64,000 nucleotides of DNA from assembly GCF_009727055.1 (NCBI RefSeq), contig NC_052357.1, positions 16,402,746 through 16,466,745 of the forward strand, read 5' to 3'. Under the pieces are notes generated by a model. It worked only from the letters and a program-made list of their open reading frames with translations. It searched no databases and had not been told where the DNA came from. The position numbers were made by a program, and so were the translations under genes. Shown in pieces: positions 23,789-36,472 of the stretch (position 1 is the stretch's first letter; each line of letters starts with the position of its first letter). The DNA comes from Benincasa hispida (Eukaryota > Streptophyta > Magnoliopsida > Cucurbitales > Cucurbitaceae).

Positions 23789-24200
23789 GGGCCCAGCCAC
23801 CCTCCCGGCTACCGGAATAACCGGTCGGGATGCCCTAGAGAGCCAATAGGGAGACCGTAGGGACTAGCGATGGAATTTCGAAAGATTCTTCCGAACCGTT
23901 GGACGTGGAAGATCGTGACCGTTGAAATAGAGTTGGTGAAGGGAACATCTTCGGGTGATCCAACGGACAATATTTGATATTAGCATTTCGATGACGTGCC
24001 GAGTTATTGCCATTTCTATCCGGTTTCAGCTTCACGCGCTTCTCCGACCAAGGAGAGTCAACGACTTTATTTTAATTCTCTTTTTACTAATGGTAATTTT
24101 TTTTAAAAGCAATTTTAATATCAACAAAAATACATATATTAGAATCCGACGTGGAAGGACACGTCATCAACGTGCTGCATGCTGTCCCGCCAGTTTGAAA
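23789..24200 (-). promoter_or_regulatory. SAMS upstream promoter with ACGT elements
   Basis: Relatively GC-rich upstream stretch. It holds ggacgtgg at 23901-23908 and a tight cluster of three ACGT cores at 24149-24173 (gacgtgg, acacgtca, aacgtgc). ACGT cores are binding sites for plant bZIP and bHLH factors; a role here is inference. A near-palindrome accggaataaccggt sits at about 23810. Confidence 0.4.
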
Positions 24201-24689
24201 GCAAAAATATCCCTTTTATGTCAAATTTCTCCGCAATTTTTAAGTGAAAAATATTTTTAATGTCGCTTTTAAGAATATGTTATGGGTGACCTGATGCACT
24301 TGAAGTTACAATTTATATTATCAAGAAAATTTACTTAATTGTTTAGAAAGATATGTTGTTAATGAAAATGAATGTTAAATTATTAATTTGGTTTCAATTA
24401 TTTAGGTTTAATTTTAATTTGGTTACTACCGAATTTTAATTTTACATAATAATTTGGTCACCTACGCAAATGATTTCAATTGTAAAAAGTAATGATCATA
24501 TCAAATACGTAAAATATTTTCTGTTTTCATGACAATAAGTTAATGTATTTGTACTTATTTTAGTTTATCATATTAGGGTTTATGGCAAGACAAAAAAAAA
24601 ATAAATTGATAAATTTGGTAAAAAATGTAAACTAAAAAATCGAATTGAATGGTTGGCACAAATATCTAATTTGCGATCCTCATTCGCTC
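24201..24689. other. AT-rich intergenic stretch
   Basis: I see no gene, RNA or clear repeat here; it is AT-rich with short A runs. Confidence 0.6.
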
Positions 24690-25395
24690 CTGATAAGGAC
24701 AACAAAATATAAATCCTCATAACTTTGCTTTTAGAACCACCCAAAAGTCCTCATACCAATGGAGTAATTGTCCACACTTATATATCTATTCATTTCCTTC
24801 TCTAATCAATGTGGAGCTTTGTTTGCATTTTTAGTCAATCCTCCCCGTGAACAAAGTACTACTTTAAGCCTCCCCTCTCAAACAAATCCATTCACTCCAA
24901 ATCATGAGTGCTTGCTTTAAATTTCGGGGCACTCTAGTTTATCACGAGTCACTTGCTCTTCATCTTGAGGCACATCCCCATTCTTCTCTAGTCAACTTAC
25001 TCTTTACCCTGAGGCACATCCTGTTCAGATCAAGTCAACATCCAAACCGTGCACGAGCATGAGCACAAATCTCATGTGCTCTTATTAAGGTAAGGAAAAT
25101 AACATGGCTACCCAGATAAGGTGTGAACAATGCTCACTAAATTTCTTTTGTTGGGAATATGAGGATTTCACCCATACATTTAGGTTTAGACAATTGATTT
25201 GGTACCAAATGATAAGGACAACCATACCTCCACCTATCTCTACAATGATATGATATATTTATCACTTTGGGCATAAGCCCTCGTAACTTTGCTTCTAGAA
25301 CCACCCAAAAGGCCTCACACCAATGAAAATAATTGTCCATGCTTATATACTCATGATCACTTCCTTCCATAACCAACATAGGACTTTGTTTTCAC
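24690..25395. mobile_element. TRIM-like pair of direct repeats
   Basis: A block of about 130-180 bp occurs twice in the same orientation, about 24690-24830 and 25205-25395. Shared parts are gataaggacaac, taactttgcttytagaacca, cccaaaag-cctca and a cacttyctt... ggactttgttt end. The non-coding interval is about 370 bp. Small size and direct terminal repeats fit a terminal-repeat retrotransposon in miniature; ends were not defined. Confidence 0.45.
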
Positions 25396-26449
25396 TTCTG
25401 ACAGCCCTTCTAGCCCTCTCCTCTAGTTCGGATACACTGTTGAAGTTGTAGTTGACCTATTCACACTAACGTGGTGCCAAGCCGAGTATACTCTGATGCT
25501 TAAATTAGTACATAAAGTATTTAGCTCAATTAAGCAAATTGCTTACCCCTAAAGTAGGGTTATTTATAAGGCTCATCTTCTGACTCTCGCTTTGGATATG
25601 TGCGATATTGGCAGTGTCAAAGTATATGCGGCCCTCGAGGTTGTGAAGTGTATGTAGTAAGCTCAATTAGTCGACCCAAGATCCACAGGTTTGACGGTCC
25701 CTTTTTGGATGTTCAGACCCCATACATCTTCGGACTTGGACCCACTCGTGGACTTGAAACTTACATAATCATTTAAAATTATAGGAATCGAATTAAAATT
25801 GAAGGGTATATTGTACAAATCAGTTTGCTAAATTAAAATGGTTGAAACATTGATATCAAATTGAATCTTAGCTTGCGGAATGAACAGTTACACAAGTTAA
25901 TTTTGTAATTATTAAAGGAAAATAAATATGAGATAATATCGTTAATAAAAATATGATGAATCTGGATGGGATTTGCGCAATATACAAAACAGGGTGTTTT
26001 GTGGTCGATGATGATTGGCCAATATTTTTTTTTAAAGTTCTTTTATTTCGCGTCTAATTTAAATCTGAAAAAAGAAAAAAAGAAAAAAGATTTTTTACTA
26101 TAATTTACTTGGCTTGAAATGGAAGGATAATAAATTAAGATTTTGCTTGGAAACACGCGGCATGAATGCGACTGTACAGCTGCCTTTTGCACTCATTTTA
26201 AGGCAAAATGTTACAACAATGCATCATTTTAATTTTTTTTTCTTAATATTATGGTAAATTTTAGATTTTTAAATTTCTTCATTGTTCGATGCATGTTTTG
26301 TTGAATTTTATCTCAACTATGAAATAAAACTCACAAGTGTTAGAAGATAAAGAAAGACGTTAAAGCTTGCTTGTTTTATAAACTATTTTGAGAAGTGTTT
26401 GTTCTGTTTTTTTTTTAATAGTTACTTTGATATTTATATATTTTTTAAT
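25396..26449. other. Intergenic stretch without recognised features
   Basis: No coding frame or conserved element seen. The part after 26200 becomes rich in A and T runs. Confidence 0.6.
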
Positions 26450-26741
26450 TTAAAAAACCTTTACCTCTAATAATCCTTTTGTTTTTTATTTTTTTTTTAA
26501 AAAATTAAATATATTTATTTCTCATTTCTTATAATGATTTGCATCTTTTTTAAGTACAATGGTTGAATTTTTAGTTAAATTGGAAAAAAAAATTAAAAGT
26601 TATTTTTTTTTTTAATTTTTAAATTTTGGCTTGATTTTTTAAACCATTAATAAAAAGTAATTAACAAATGAAGAAATTTAGAGATGAAAATAATGTCTAT
26701 AAGTTTAATTTTTAAAAACGAAATAGTTATTAAATAGGGCC
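26450..26741. mobile_element. Tourist-like MITE, copy 1 (left end unclear)
   Basis: Shares with the next copies the blocks gatttgcatcttttttaag, tacaatggttgaattttta and aaatagttattaaatagggcc, the last followed by tta. The left terminal repeat is eroded. Confidence 0.5.
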
Positions 26742-26872
26742 TTAATAAACTGCAAAATTTTAATTTTGTGATGATTAGTCTCTAAAGTTTAAAATTGTTC
26801 TATAAGTCTCTTACATAATCGACAATTTTTTTAAAAAAAATAACTGATATATTAGAAATAAAACTTTTTTTA

Positions 26873-27147
26873 GGCTCCGTTGGTAACCATTTGGCTTTTG
26901 GTTTTTTATTTTTGAAAATTAAGCATATAAACACTATTTTCATCTTCAAATTTCTTTCTTTGTTATCTATTTTTTACTAATGGTTTAAATTTAAAAATTT
27001 TTAAAAGCAACTTTTAAAAACTTATTTTTGTTTTTAAAATTTGACTAAGAATTCAACCCTTGTACCTAGAAAATATGCAAATCATTATATTAAATGTTGA
27101 GGAAATAAGCTTAATTTTAAAAAAACAAAAGTTTACCAAAATGAGCC
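26873..27147. mobile_element. Tourist-like MITE, copy 2 (complete)
   Basis: About 275 bp with terminal inverted repeats ggctccgttggtaaccattt and, at the right end inverted, ggctcattttggtaaactt. It is flanked by tta on both sides (26870-26872 and 27148-27150), the 3-bp duplication of PIF/Harbinger elements. Non-coding, hence non-autonomous. Confidence 0.65.
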
Positions 27148-27320
27148 TTAATTTTGTATCTAATAGGTTCATGAATCTCAAAAAATTCTGAATATACTTT
27201 GAATTTATTACATATAAAAATTAAAAATTTAGAGACATGTCATAAGTTTATGAATCTATTAATTTCTTTATTAGCAAAATTTAAAAATAAAAAAGAAAAA
27301 AAAAGAAAAAATATATTTAT

Positions 27321-27715
27321 TGTGAATTTAAGGAACACAACGGTATACAACGAGAACACCAATATGGAGAAAATATAATATAATAATAATACATAATAAA
27401 ATAAATAAATATAACATGGTATATAAATATATAAAATAAATAAATAACAAAAAATAAATAAAATAATAAAGAATGGATTTCTCCACTTTCTCCAATCTTT
27501 TTGGATTGATCACCAGTACGTGTGTCTTTCAAAACCCACTAAATACCACTATTTATAGGTAATTTGGCAAGTAGGAAGTGGATTACATAGACATTAATAG
27601 TGTGTAATCTTGAGACACATAGACAAACACATGGGGTAAAGGATAAATGACACATGGCCAATAGACACTAATAATGGACATCTATATTACACCTAATTTA
27701 ACATATTTATAATAC
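27321..27715 (-). repeat. 3' LTR of the copia element
   Basis: 395 bp, ending on the minus strand in aaattcaca and starting tattataaatatg (the usual TG start appears mutated to TA in both LTRs). A TATA box cctataaatagtg lies at about 27551-27563 on the minus strand. Confidence 0.8.
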
Positions 27716-30700
27716 TTCACCTTAGATGATCATTATATATGAAATATGTCTCGTTAAAATCTTATTAGGAAAAACCCCACTAAGAAAAAACCCTAGTAAA
27801 GAAAAAAAAGTACATATTTCATATAATTTGATACTCTTAAAAAGTATATTTACTCCCCCTCATGGAAACATCACTTGAGATCTCTGAGTCGCCACATTCC
27901 AATATTGTGCACTAGTTTTTCAAAGGTTGTGGTAGGCAATGCATTTATAAATAAGTCTGGCAGGTTATCTTTCGAACAAATTTGTTATACAGTGATGTCA
28001 CTATTTTTTTTAAGATTGTGAGTGTAGAAAAGCTTCGGTGAAATATGTTTTGTTCTATCTTCTTTAATGTATCCTCCTTTTGTTCAGGTTTGTGTTGTCT
28101 TCGTATAATATCGTTGGAAGATTTTTACTAGAAGACAAACCATATGTTCCATGAATGTGTTGAGTCGTTGATCTTAGCCATACGCATTCTCGACTAGTCT
28201 CGTGAATTGCAAGAATTTCAGCATTATTTGAGGAAGTGACTGTAATGGTATGTTTCACCGATTGTCATGATATAGTAGTTCCTCCACATGTGAATAGATA
28301 ACCTGTTTGAGATCTAGTTTTGTGTGGATCAGATAAATATCTAAAATATGCATAACCAACCAGATCAAATTTTAATTAATTTGAATAAAACAAACCAATG
28401 TCGATCGTTCATCGGAGATAACGAAGTATATACTTAATTTTGTTCCAATGTCTTTTTGTTGGATAATAACTATATCTTTCTAATAAATTTACTGAAAATG
28501 CAATATCTAGTCTTTTATTATTAGCAAGCTACATAAGTGCACCAATTGCACTAAGATATGATATTTTAGGACCAAGAAGTTCTTCATTATCATCTCGAAG
28601 TCGAAATATATCTTTCTTCACATAGTGAATGAACTTCCATTGGAATGTTCAATGGATGTGCTTTGTCCATATTTTTTTTTTCAAAACTTTTCTTGTATAA
28701 GTTGACCAATAAACAAATATCTCATCTGCTAAATGCTCAATTTGCAAGCCAAGACAAAATTTTGTTTTTCCGAGATTTTTCATCTCAAATTCCTTCTTAA
28801 GATATTCTATTTCCTTTGAAAGCTCTTTAGAAATCTCAATTATATTTAAGTCATAAACATATACAGTTATAATAGCAAATCCTGACTATGATTTCTTTAT
28901 AAAAACACATGAATATATTGGATTGTTTTGATACCATTTTTCAACAAATATCCACTCCTGTGATTGTACCACATGTGTCCCGATTGTTTCAATCCATATA
29001 GCAATCTTGTAACTTTATTGAATACAATTTTCGGGAATTTGATTTATATGTTTCAGGTACCTTAAATTCTTTTGGGATTCTCATATAAATATCATTATCA
29101 AGAGATCCATATAAATATGTTGACTTCATCAATAAGATGCATATCCAGACTTTTATATACATTCAGATCAATTAAATATCTTAATGTAATTGCATCCACT
29201 AGCAGAGAATACGTCTCCTCATAATCAATATCAGATCTTTATGAAAAGTTTTGTGCAACTAGTCTTACTTTATATCTTATGGCCTCATTATTTTCATTTA
29301 TTTTCCTCACAAATACCCATTTGTATCCCACAGGTTTTATACCTTCTGGTGTTCGCACTACTGGTCCAAAAACCTGACATTTTGAGAGTGAGTTTAATTC
29401 TGCCTCGATTGTTTCTTTCCATTGAAGCCGATCTTTTCTATGATCGACATTCTTCAACAAATTTTGGTTAGAATCATCATTTTCATATATAATATCAAGA
29501 GCAAAATTATATGCAAAAAATAACTACATGAGTTTGGTTCCATCTTTTTCCTGTCATGACATAGTTTATTGAATCTCAGTATTATCTTTATGTATTTCAT
29601 CTTCCTCATTAGTCATATCATAAATTTCCTCATGGGTATTTACATCATCACCCAAGTCTCTTGACTATTAATTATTTTTCTTTTTCGAGGATTTTTATCC
29701 CACTGGTTTATCACGCTTCTGGTGTGTTTCAGACTCATTAGTGACAACTTGCTGTATTGGAATATCAATTTTCGATGAAACATGTACAACTAGTATATGT
29801 GACTTAGTTACTTTCTTTGTATTTGTAAATGCATCTGGTAACCGATTTGCTGTATTTTGCAAATGAATTATCTTTTGAACTTCAAGTTCACATTGATTTG
29901 TACGGATATCTAAATGAGACAATAACAATGCATTCCATATAAATTCTTTTTTCAACTTCTTAATTCCTCCCTTTAATGTTGGAAAATTTGTCCCATTAAA
30001 AAAACAATTAGCAAATCATACAGTAAATACATCACTCGTCATGGGTTCAAGATATTTGATAATTGATGAGGAAACATATCCAATATATATTCCCAACCTC
30101 CTTTGAGAACTCATCTTAGTACGTTGTGGTGGACAATTGGAACATATATTGCACATCTAAAAATTTTTAGATAGAAAATATTTGGTTCATGACCATAAGC
30201 TAATTGTAATGACGAGTACTTATGATAAGATACTGGCCTAATGCGTACAAGTGACGCTGCATGCAAAATAGCATGTCCCCATACAAATTTATATGAAGCT
30301 TAGCCCTCATAAGTAATGATCTAGCAATTAACTGCAAACGTTTTATGAATGATTTTGTTAAACCATTTTGTGTATGAACATGAGCTACAGGATGTTCAAC
30401 ACTTATCCCAATTGACATACAATAATTATCGAAAGCTTGGGATATAAATTCACCAGCATTATCAAGACGAATGGTCTTAATTGTATAATCAGGAAATTGT
30501 GCTCTTAACTTAATTATTTGAGCAAGTAATCTTGCAAATGCAAGATATCGACTTGATAATAAGCACACGTGTGACCATCTGTTGGATGCGTCTATTAATA
30601 CCATAAAATATCCAAATGGTCCATTTGGTGGATTAATAGATCCACATATATCACCATGAATTCATTCTAAAATTGCAGGTGACAGTCCCCACTCTGACTG

Positions 30701-32412
30701 GTGATGGTCTAATGATTAATTTTCCTAGAGAGCAAGCATCACATGATAATTCATTAGATTGAAGAATCTTCTAGCTCTTTGACGGATCTCCATTTGAATT
30801 CTCAATAATTCTTCTCATCATTATAGACCCTGGATGACCTAATCTGTCATGCCAGATTGTAAATATGTCTGGATTCATGAACTTCAGGTTCATTGTTGCA
30901 TATGTTTCGATTACTCGTATATGAGTATAATATAATACAGAAGATAAAGTAGGTAACTCTTCCAGTATATGTTTTCATATGAGACAGTAGATATGATATA
31001 AAGATACTCCATATTATTCTTTCTATCAGTCTCAATATGATAACCTTTGCAACATATATCTTTAAAATTAAGTAGATTTCCCTTTGTTTGACTAGAGAAC
31101 AATGCATTGTTAATTGTAAATTTTGTTCCTCTAGGCAAAATATTTGCTTTTCCAAACTCTTCAATTAGGTTTGCAGGACCTGATATTATATTGACTTTTG
31201 CTTCCAGCATTGTTAGTTTCGAAAAATGTTTTCTACTTATAAGTATTGTATGTGTAGTTGCACTGTCTGCCAGACATAGATATTCTTTATTCATTTTTTA
31301 GTCACCCAACATATGAAAATAATTCATCTTTTTGCATTAAAAGAAAATAATTACAATAAGAAAAACAACATTTGGAATATACAAAGGTTAACATCTACTA
31401 AAAGGAAGGAAAAACATGGAGATGAATAAATAAATAAATAAACATTAAGTTTAGATATTTCCAAAGTCAAAGGAAATACTTGATGTTCCATTAATTCTGT
31501 CGATTTTTCCTAATATGTCATTAACCTGGTATGCAAGATTTGCTTCCACATTTTTCTATTTTTTGTCCAAAGATGCTTGATAGAGATCAACCGAGTGTTT
31601 TGACATACGATAGGTACATGACCAATGCCTAGTCATTTCGCATCGGAAATATTTATTTTCAACACTTTTTGAACTCTTATCTTGTGGAGCTTTCATTTTG
31701 TGATCATCATTTTGTATGGTCCTTTTGAAACTTGAATGACTAGAACGACCACCAATAATAATTATTTCTTCATCTGCCTCGATCACAACCACAACCTCGA
31801 CCATGATTATTATTAAAATTCACAGTATTCGCTTCAGGAAATGATGTTGTCCTGGTTGATCAAGATTCATGATTTTTCATTAATAACCCGTTATTTTGTT
31901 CGACCACGAGAAGACATGAAATTAGTTCAAAATATTGTTTAAAACCTCTCTCTCAATATTGCTACTGTAGGAGCATATTCGAGACATGAAATTTCTAATA
32001 TATCAGCATCAGTAATTTTCTCTCCGTATAACAATAGTGTTGAACTGATTTTAATAATTCGAAGTTGTAATCATTTACTTATTTGAAATCTTGTAACCTC
32101 AAATGCATCAATTCATAATGAGCTTTAAGAAGATTTTTTTTTTTTTTTTATGATCATAACTCTCTTTCAAATTTTTCCACAAAATACGAGGATCTTTTAT
32201 TGTAAGATACTCTATTTTCAATCCCTCGTGAAGATGATGACAAAGGAAAATCATAGTTTTTACTTTGTTTTGATTGGATGTCTTATTTCCTTCTTTATAG
32301 TCTCTCCAAGATTCAGAGCATCCACGTAGATTTTGGCATCAAGTACCTATGACAAATAATCACTATCGTTAATATCAAGGGCGACAAATTCTAATTTTGT
32401 GAGATTTGTCAT
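27716..32412 (-). pseudogene. Copia gag-pol polyprotein, dead
   Basis: The frame starts at an ATG at 32412 with MTNLTKLEFVALDIN, a copia gag start, and decays by stops and shifts. A degenerate zinc knuckle lies at about 31640-31590 (YFRCEMTRHWSCTYRM, missing ligands). Protease has LADSATTHTIL (31294-30911). Integrase at 30604-30200 has the aspartate block IRLDNAGEF, but where the family has a catalytic Glu (NG-x-x-E) this copy has Lys (HTQNGLTKSF). RT begins at 29460-29239 (WKETIEAELNSL, GYKWVFVRK); its active site near 28864-28848 reads YVYDL instead of YVDDL, losing one Asp. RNase H is at 28258-28064 (SRECVWLRSTTQHI, then ILYEDNT). Two catalytic losses plus stops mean it cannot move by itself. 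Confidence 0.85.
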
Positions 32413-32576
32413 GGTAGCATTATTATTAAATTTTGTATTTATATTAGAATTTTAATAGATATTAAATATGCAAAATGCCGTTAAATTTTTAATCATAACA
32501 AAGAGGAAAAAACTAGCATACCTTTAAGACCTACTTTTAGCGAGGAAAATGATAAGAGCTCGTGCTGATAATATGT

Positions 32577-32938
32577 TATGAATTCGAGAAAGCACAACGA
32601 CGTACAATGAGAACACAGATATAGAGAAAATATAATATAATAATAATATATAATAAGATAAATAAATATAAGATAATATATAAATATATAAAATAAATAA
32701 ATAACAAAGAATGAATTCTCCATTTTTTTCAAATCTTTTTGGATTGATCACCAATGTATATATCATTCGAAACCCACCAAATACCATTATTTATAAGCAA
32801 CTTGGCAAGGAGAAAGTGGATTATATGAACCATAATAACGTGTAATCTTGAGACACATGGACAACATATGGGATAATGGATAAGTAACACATGGTCAATA
32901 GATATCTACATTACATCTAATTTAACATATTTATAATA
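32577..32938 (-). repeat. 5' LTR of the copia element
   Basis: About 362 bp, aligned with 27321-27715 over its full length with small indels. It has a degraded TATA region (ttataaataatgg at about 32787-32799, minus strand). Confidence 0.8.
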
Positions 32939-34659
32939 AATATTTAATAATTACACACTTTTTAAATTTGAGGAACATTTTTACCAAATACATTAGATGA
33001 AATAGATGAAAATAGATGAAAATATCGAGGGGTAAAATCCAAAATTTATCTTCAATGTAAAAGAAGACGTGGGCCAGGAGTAACTGTCCATATATGTTTT
33101 TACTATATACATGAAAGAAAAATAGGAAACTAACTTGATATTATTCTCTTTAAGCCTGAAGCAGAGAATATTATAGTTTAAAGATAAATTAAAATTTATA
33201 TAGCGAACATTATTTTAAATAAATCTGTAATTGCTTTTTTTTTTTTTAATTTTATTTTGAAAAAGATTTATATTATTTTTATTTAAAAGTTCACTTAAAA
33301 CGTTGCTATCATCACCAACCCCAGTTTGTAGTAAATTAAATTCCTATTTTATTTTTCAAGGTAGGTGAAGATGAAGTAATTTTTGGTCACCAACCAAGCT
33401 TGCACTACATACTTATTTTTTTCGTTTTCCCAACAAAAGGAATGTTGAAAATCATCGTAACCAAACTTTGAACCTTATGGTTTGACACGTGTCATAAGCT
33501 CAAGCTTTTCTCTTTGAATTGGCATTCATGGTTGAATTAGCTTAGATAAAGTTACCAAATTTTATTTTTCAATAAATTATTTGTGTGGTTTAGAATAATA
33601 TAGACTCAATTTGAGATAGAGAGAGATGTGATGTTTCATAAAATTTGACCAAATAAGTTTGGTAAACTTAGGTGTGTGAATGCTAAGGCAAAACCCTCCT
33701 AAAAATATCGTGTGATCAATGAAGTAAAAACATTGACCTGCTAAATGATAGTATGGATTTTGTGGGTAAATTATATGTTCATTTGCAAATGTAAATTTGA
33801 ATAATATAACTAAATTGGTTAAGACATATATCATTGACCAAAATGTCATATGTTCGAATTCTCTTATAATCCTACTACGTCTTGTTGACTGATATATATA
33901 TATTTTTTAAATCATACACAATAATATAATACATGTTTTGTAAGTATAACAAAAGACAGACAGATTTAAACATTCTATGTTTTAGAAGATGAGTAATATT
34001 TTGATCGATTGAACTATGATGTTGTTTGGACAATATAAATTTTTTTGTTGACTAACTTTGGCTCATTAATACCAATATGCGTAAATTTTAGAAAACGAGT
34101 ATATTAATTATCAATTCTAATGACATTGTTCAATTAACTCAAGGCTCAATCATAAATTGTAAATAACTGACTAATTAATTTCCATATTACCAAAACTTAT
34201 TGTAATATTAGTCTTAACTATATCGTGTGACTTTAAACTCATAAATCACCCAGGATTATCCATGATTCAATAATTTTTACTTACATTAAAAATAATTAAA
34301 ATCTAATTATAAGTTTAATCTCTATTAATTCTAAAATCTAGATGGGAAAACGTGATTGGCCTTAATGTGACATCAATAGTGAATTATTTAAAGGAAATAA
34401 AACTTAATCTGCAAAAGAAAAACCTGCACTGTTCTTGTGAGATAATCCTAAGGGATAGTTTGGTTTAGGGATGTTTGAGAATAAAAGATGCATGTGAATA
34501 GGATGCATGAGAATAAAATCCCTAGAAATCAAAGATAACTATGTTTGATTGTGCATGGAAAATGTTATCAGAATTTTATAAAATTATGTTGAAAAAATTT
34601 CACAAATAGAAGAAATGTCAAACTACTTATAGAAATAGCAAAAAAAAAAAAAAAAAAAG
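32939..34659. other. AT-rich intergenic stretch with a SINE-like motif
   Basis: No gene. At about 33810-33862 a tggttaagacat block and, about 40 bases on, gttcgaattct resemble the A and B boxes of tRNA-derived SINEs, but no 3' tail or second copy was found. A second block near 34450-34590 (gggatgtttgagaataaaa, gatgcatgtgaataggatgc) looks like a decayed MITE. Confidence 0.35.
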
Positions 34660-34805
34660 TACATATAGCCATTGATAAATTTCTATCAGCGTCTATTACA
34701 ATGTCTATCACATAGTATTAACGATAGATTTCTATCAGTTTCTATCACTGATAGATACTAATAGACTTCTATCAACCTCTATCACATCTATCAAAGAATA
34801 TTAAA
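34660..34805. repeat. TCTATCA palindromic repeat array
   Basis: The motif ctatca or its complement tgatag occurs about a dozen times in roughly 140 bp, in both orientations, for example ttctatcactgatagatac. Similar motifs appear at 14828-14850. It is a low-complexity repeat, not a CRISPR array: units are not constant and there are no spacers. Confidence 0.75.
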
Positions 34806-36472
34806 TTTTGCTATTTTATGTAAATAGTTTTTCTTATTTTTCTATTTTTGAAAATCCTCCAATCATGTTTATATTTATGAAATTAAGCATGGAAATCTTA
34901 TATAAATTTAATAAATAAATTAATTAAACTATAAATATTAATCAATATTTAAGAATCAATAATAATTTTAATTATAAATATTTAAAAATCAGTACTTTTT
35001 ATCATTAAAATTCATCCATTAATATATTTGATGAATGTCATATAAATTATAATCTATACTTGATCATTTTTTATTAATTGAAATCAACATTAGTAATTTT
35101 AATTTTACTTAGATAATAAAAGAAATTTTATTTTAATAAATAATATATTATATTAAGCTCAATTCATGTACACAATCGATCATTAAGTCAATCTCTTAAA
35201 ACTCGTAAATTTCAATGAAATTCAAGTCCGATGTTTTTTTTTTTTAAAAAAAAAGTTTGAAGTTTAAATGGATGAAATTAAAAATTTAAGATTAAAATTA
35301 ATTCAATCTATTGAATTTGTAAGGTTGGCAACAGGGTGAGGTAGGGTCGGGGATGCACTCTCCATCCACGTTCTCATGAGAATTTGTAATCTTTGTCCCC
35401 ACCTCATTTTCTATTTTGAGGAGTCGGGATCGAGTTATCTCCATTTGAGAATGGGTCTCATAGGAAAAAATTTCCCATTTGTCATTTGTCATTTTTAGTT
35501 AATTTTATTTAAAATCAATCCAAATTTGATATTGATATTGTAATTTTAAATATATTAGATAACAAATTAGTATTATTATTGCTTTGTTTATTTAAATCAA
35601 TAATAAAAAACAATTTAGCAATTTTATTATAGATTTAAAAACTTAAAATTAATTATATTTTAATGAAATTAAAAAATAAATAATAAAGAAACAGTAAAGT
35701 TACTGTTTTACATATATATTAAAAAATAAAGAAAAGTATTCGGGGAGGGGTGGGACGGGATACCTTCCACGTCTCTGTCCATCTTCGACTTGTGTCCCTA
35801 ATTTGATCCTATCTCTAGTTAAACTGTGGATTCCCTACTTCAATTAGAGTAGGTATTCGTGAGGATTCGACCTCGTAGAGATTCTTGTCAACTCTACGAG
35901 TTTAAAATTTAAATTAATAAAATTAAAAACTGCGAATTAAAATTGATACAACTTACTAAATTTAGGGTAAAAATGATTTCCCCGAATTTTATAGCATAGT
36001 TTTACCATTCATCAAGTACCCTTGAGTAGGGCTTTTTTTAAAAAAAGAAAAAAAAATGGACTGGACACTTGGGTTTTCAAACCAAACTCTATTATCTATA
36101 ACAAAAGGTAAAGTTGTGACGTATCCAAGTTTAACATAAATATTACAATATTATTTAAATTTAAAAGTGTATTTGATTAAGTAGAAAGGGTAAATTTTTA
36201 ATATTTTAAAATTAAGCTTTAATGGTTGCCACGTGGTATATGGCTACGACAAAGCAAATTGAGGAGGATGAGATGGTTGGGGTTTGTTTGGGACCAAGAT
36301 AGGTGCGGTGCGGTTCCCACCGAATAGAAAGCGTGAAAGCACAAATTACCAATTAAATCATTATTGGCTTTCAAAACATAAAAATAAATAAATTGTCATA
36401 ATAATATTTTAACATTATATTTTAAATTTTATTTTATTTTATTTTAGTCTTATACTTTAAAATTTTGAGAAA
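34806..36472. other. Intergenic stretch without recognised genes
   Basis: AT-rich. Two GC-richer patches, 35330-35480 and 35740-35900, contain ggggtcgggg- and tccccac-like words and may be a decayed repeat; nothing more can be said. Confidence 0.5.

Larger units (their letters stand above)
27321..32938 (-). mobile_element. Nearly full-length Ty1/copia element, minus strand
   Basis: About 5.6 kb. The 5' LTR is 32577-32938 and the 3' LTR 27321-27715; they align end to end. Inside the 5' LTR edge the minus strand reads ttatcagcacgagc, a motif found just after the LTR in related copia copies (also at 49249 and 51508). Gag, protease, integrase, RT and RNase H follow in that order. A G-rich gagggggagta lies at about 27852-27863 and a purine run aaggtgaag just before the 3' LTR. 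No clean target duplication could be read. Confidence 0.85.

Noticed and set aside
27316..32943. Target-site duplication of the copia element
   Set aside because: Flanks tttat and aatat do not match; I could not define a duplication.
34660..34805. CRISPR-like repeat
   Set aside because: Units are short and variable, occur in both orientations and have no spacers; the genome is a plant.
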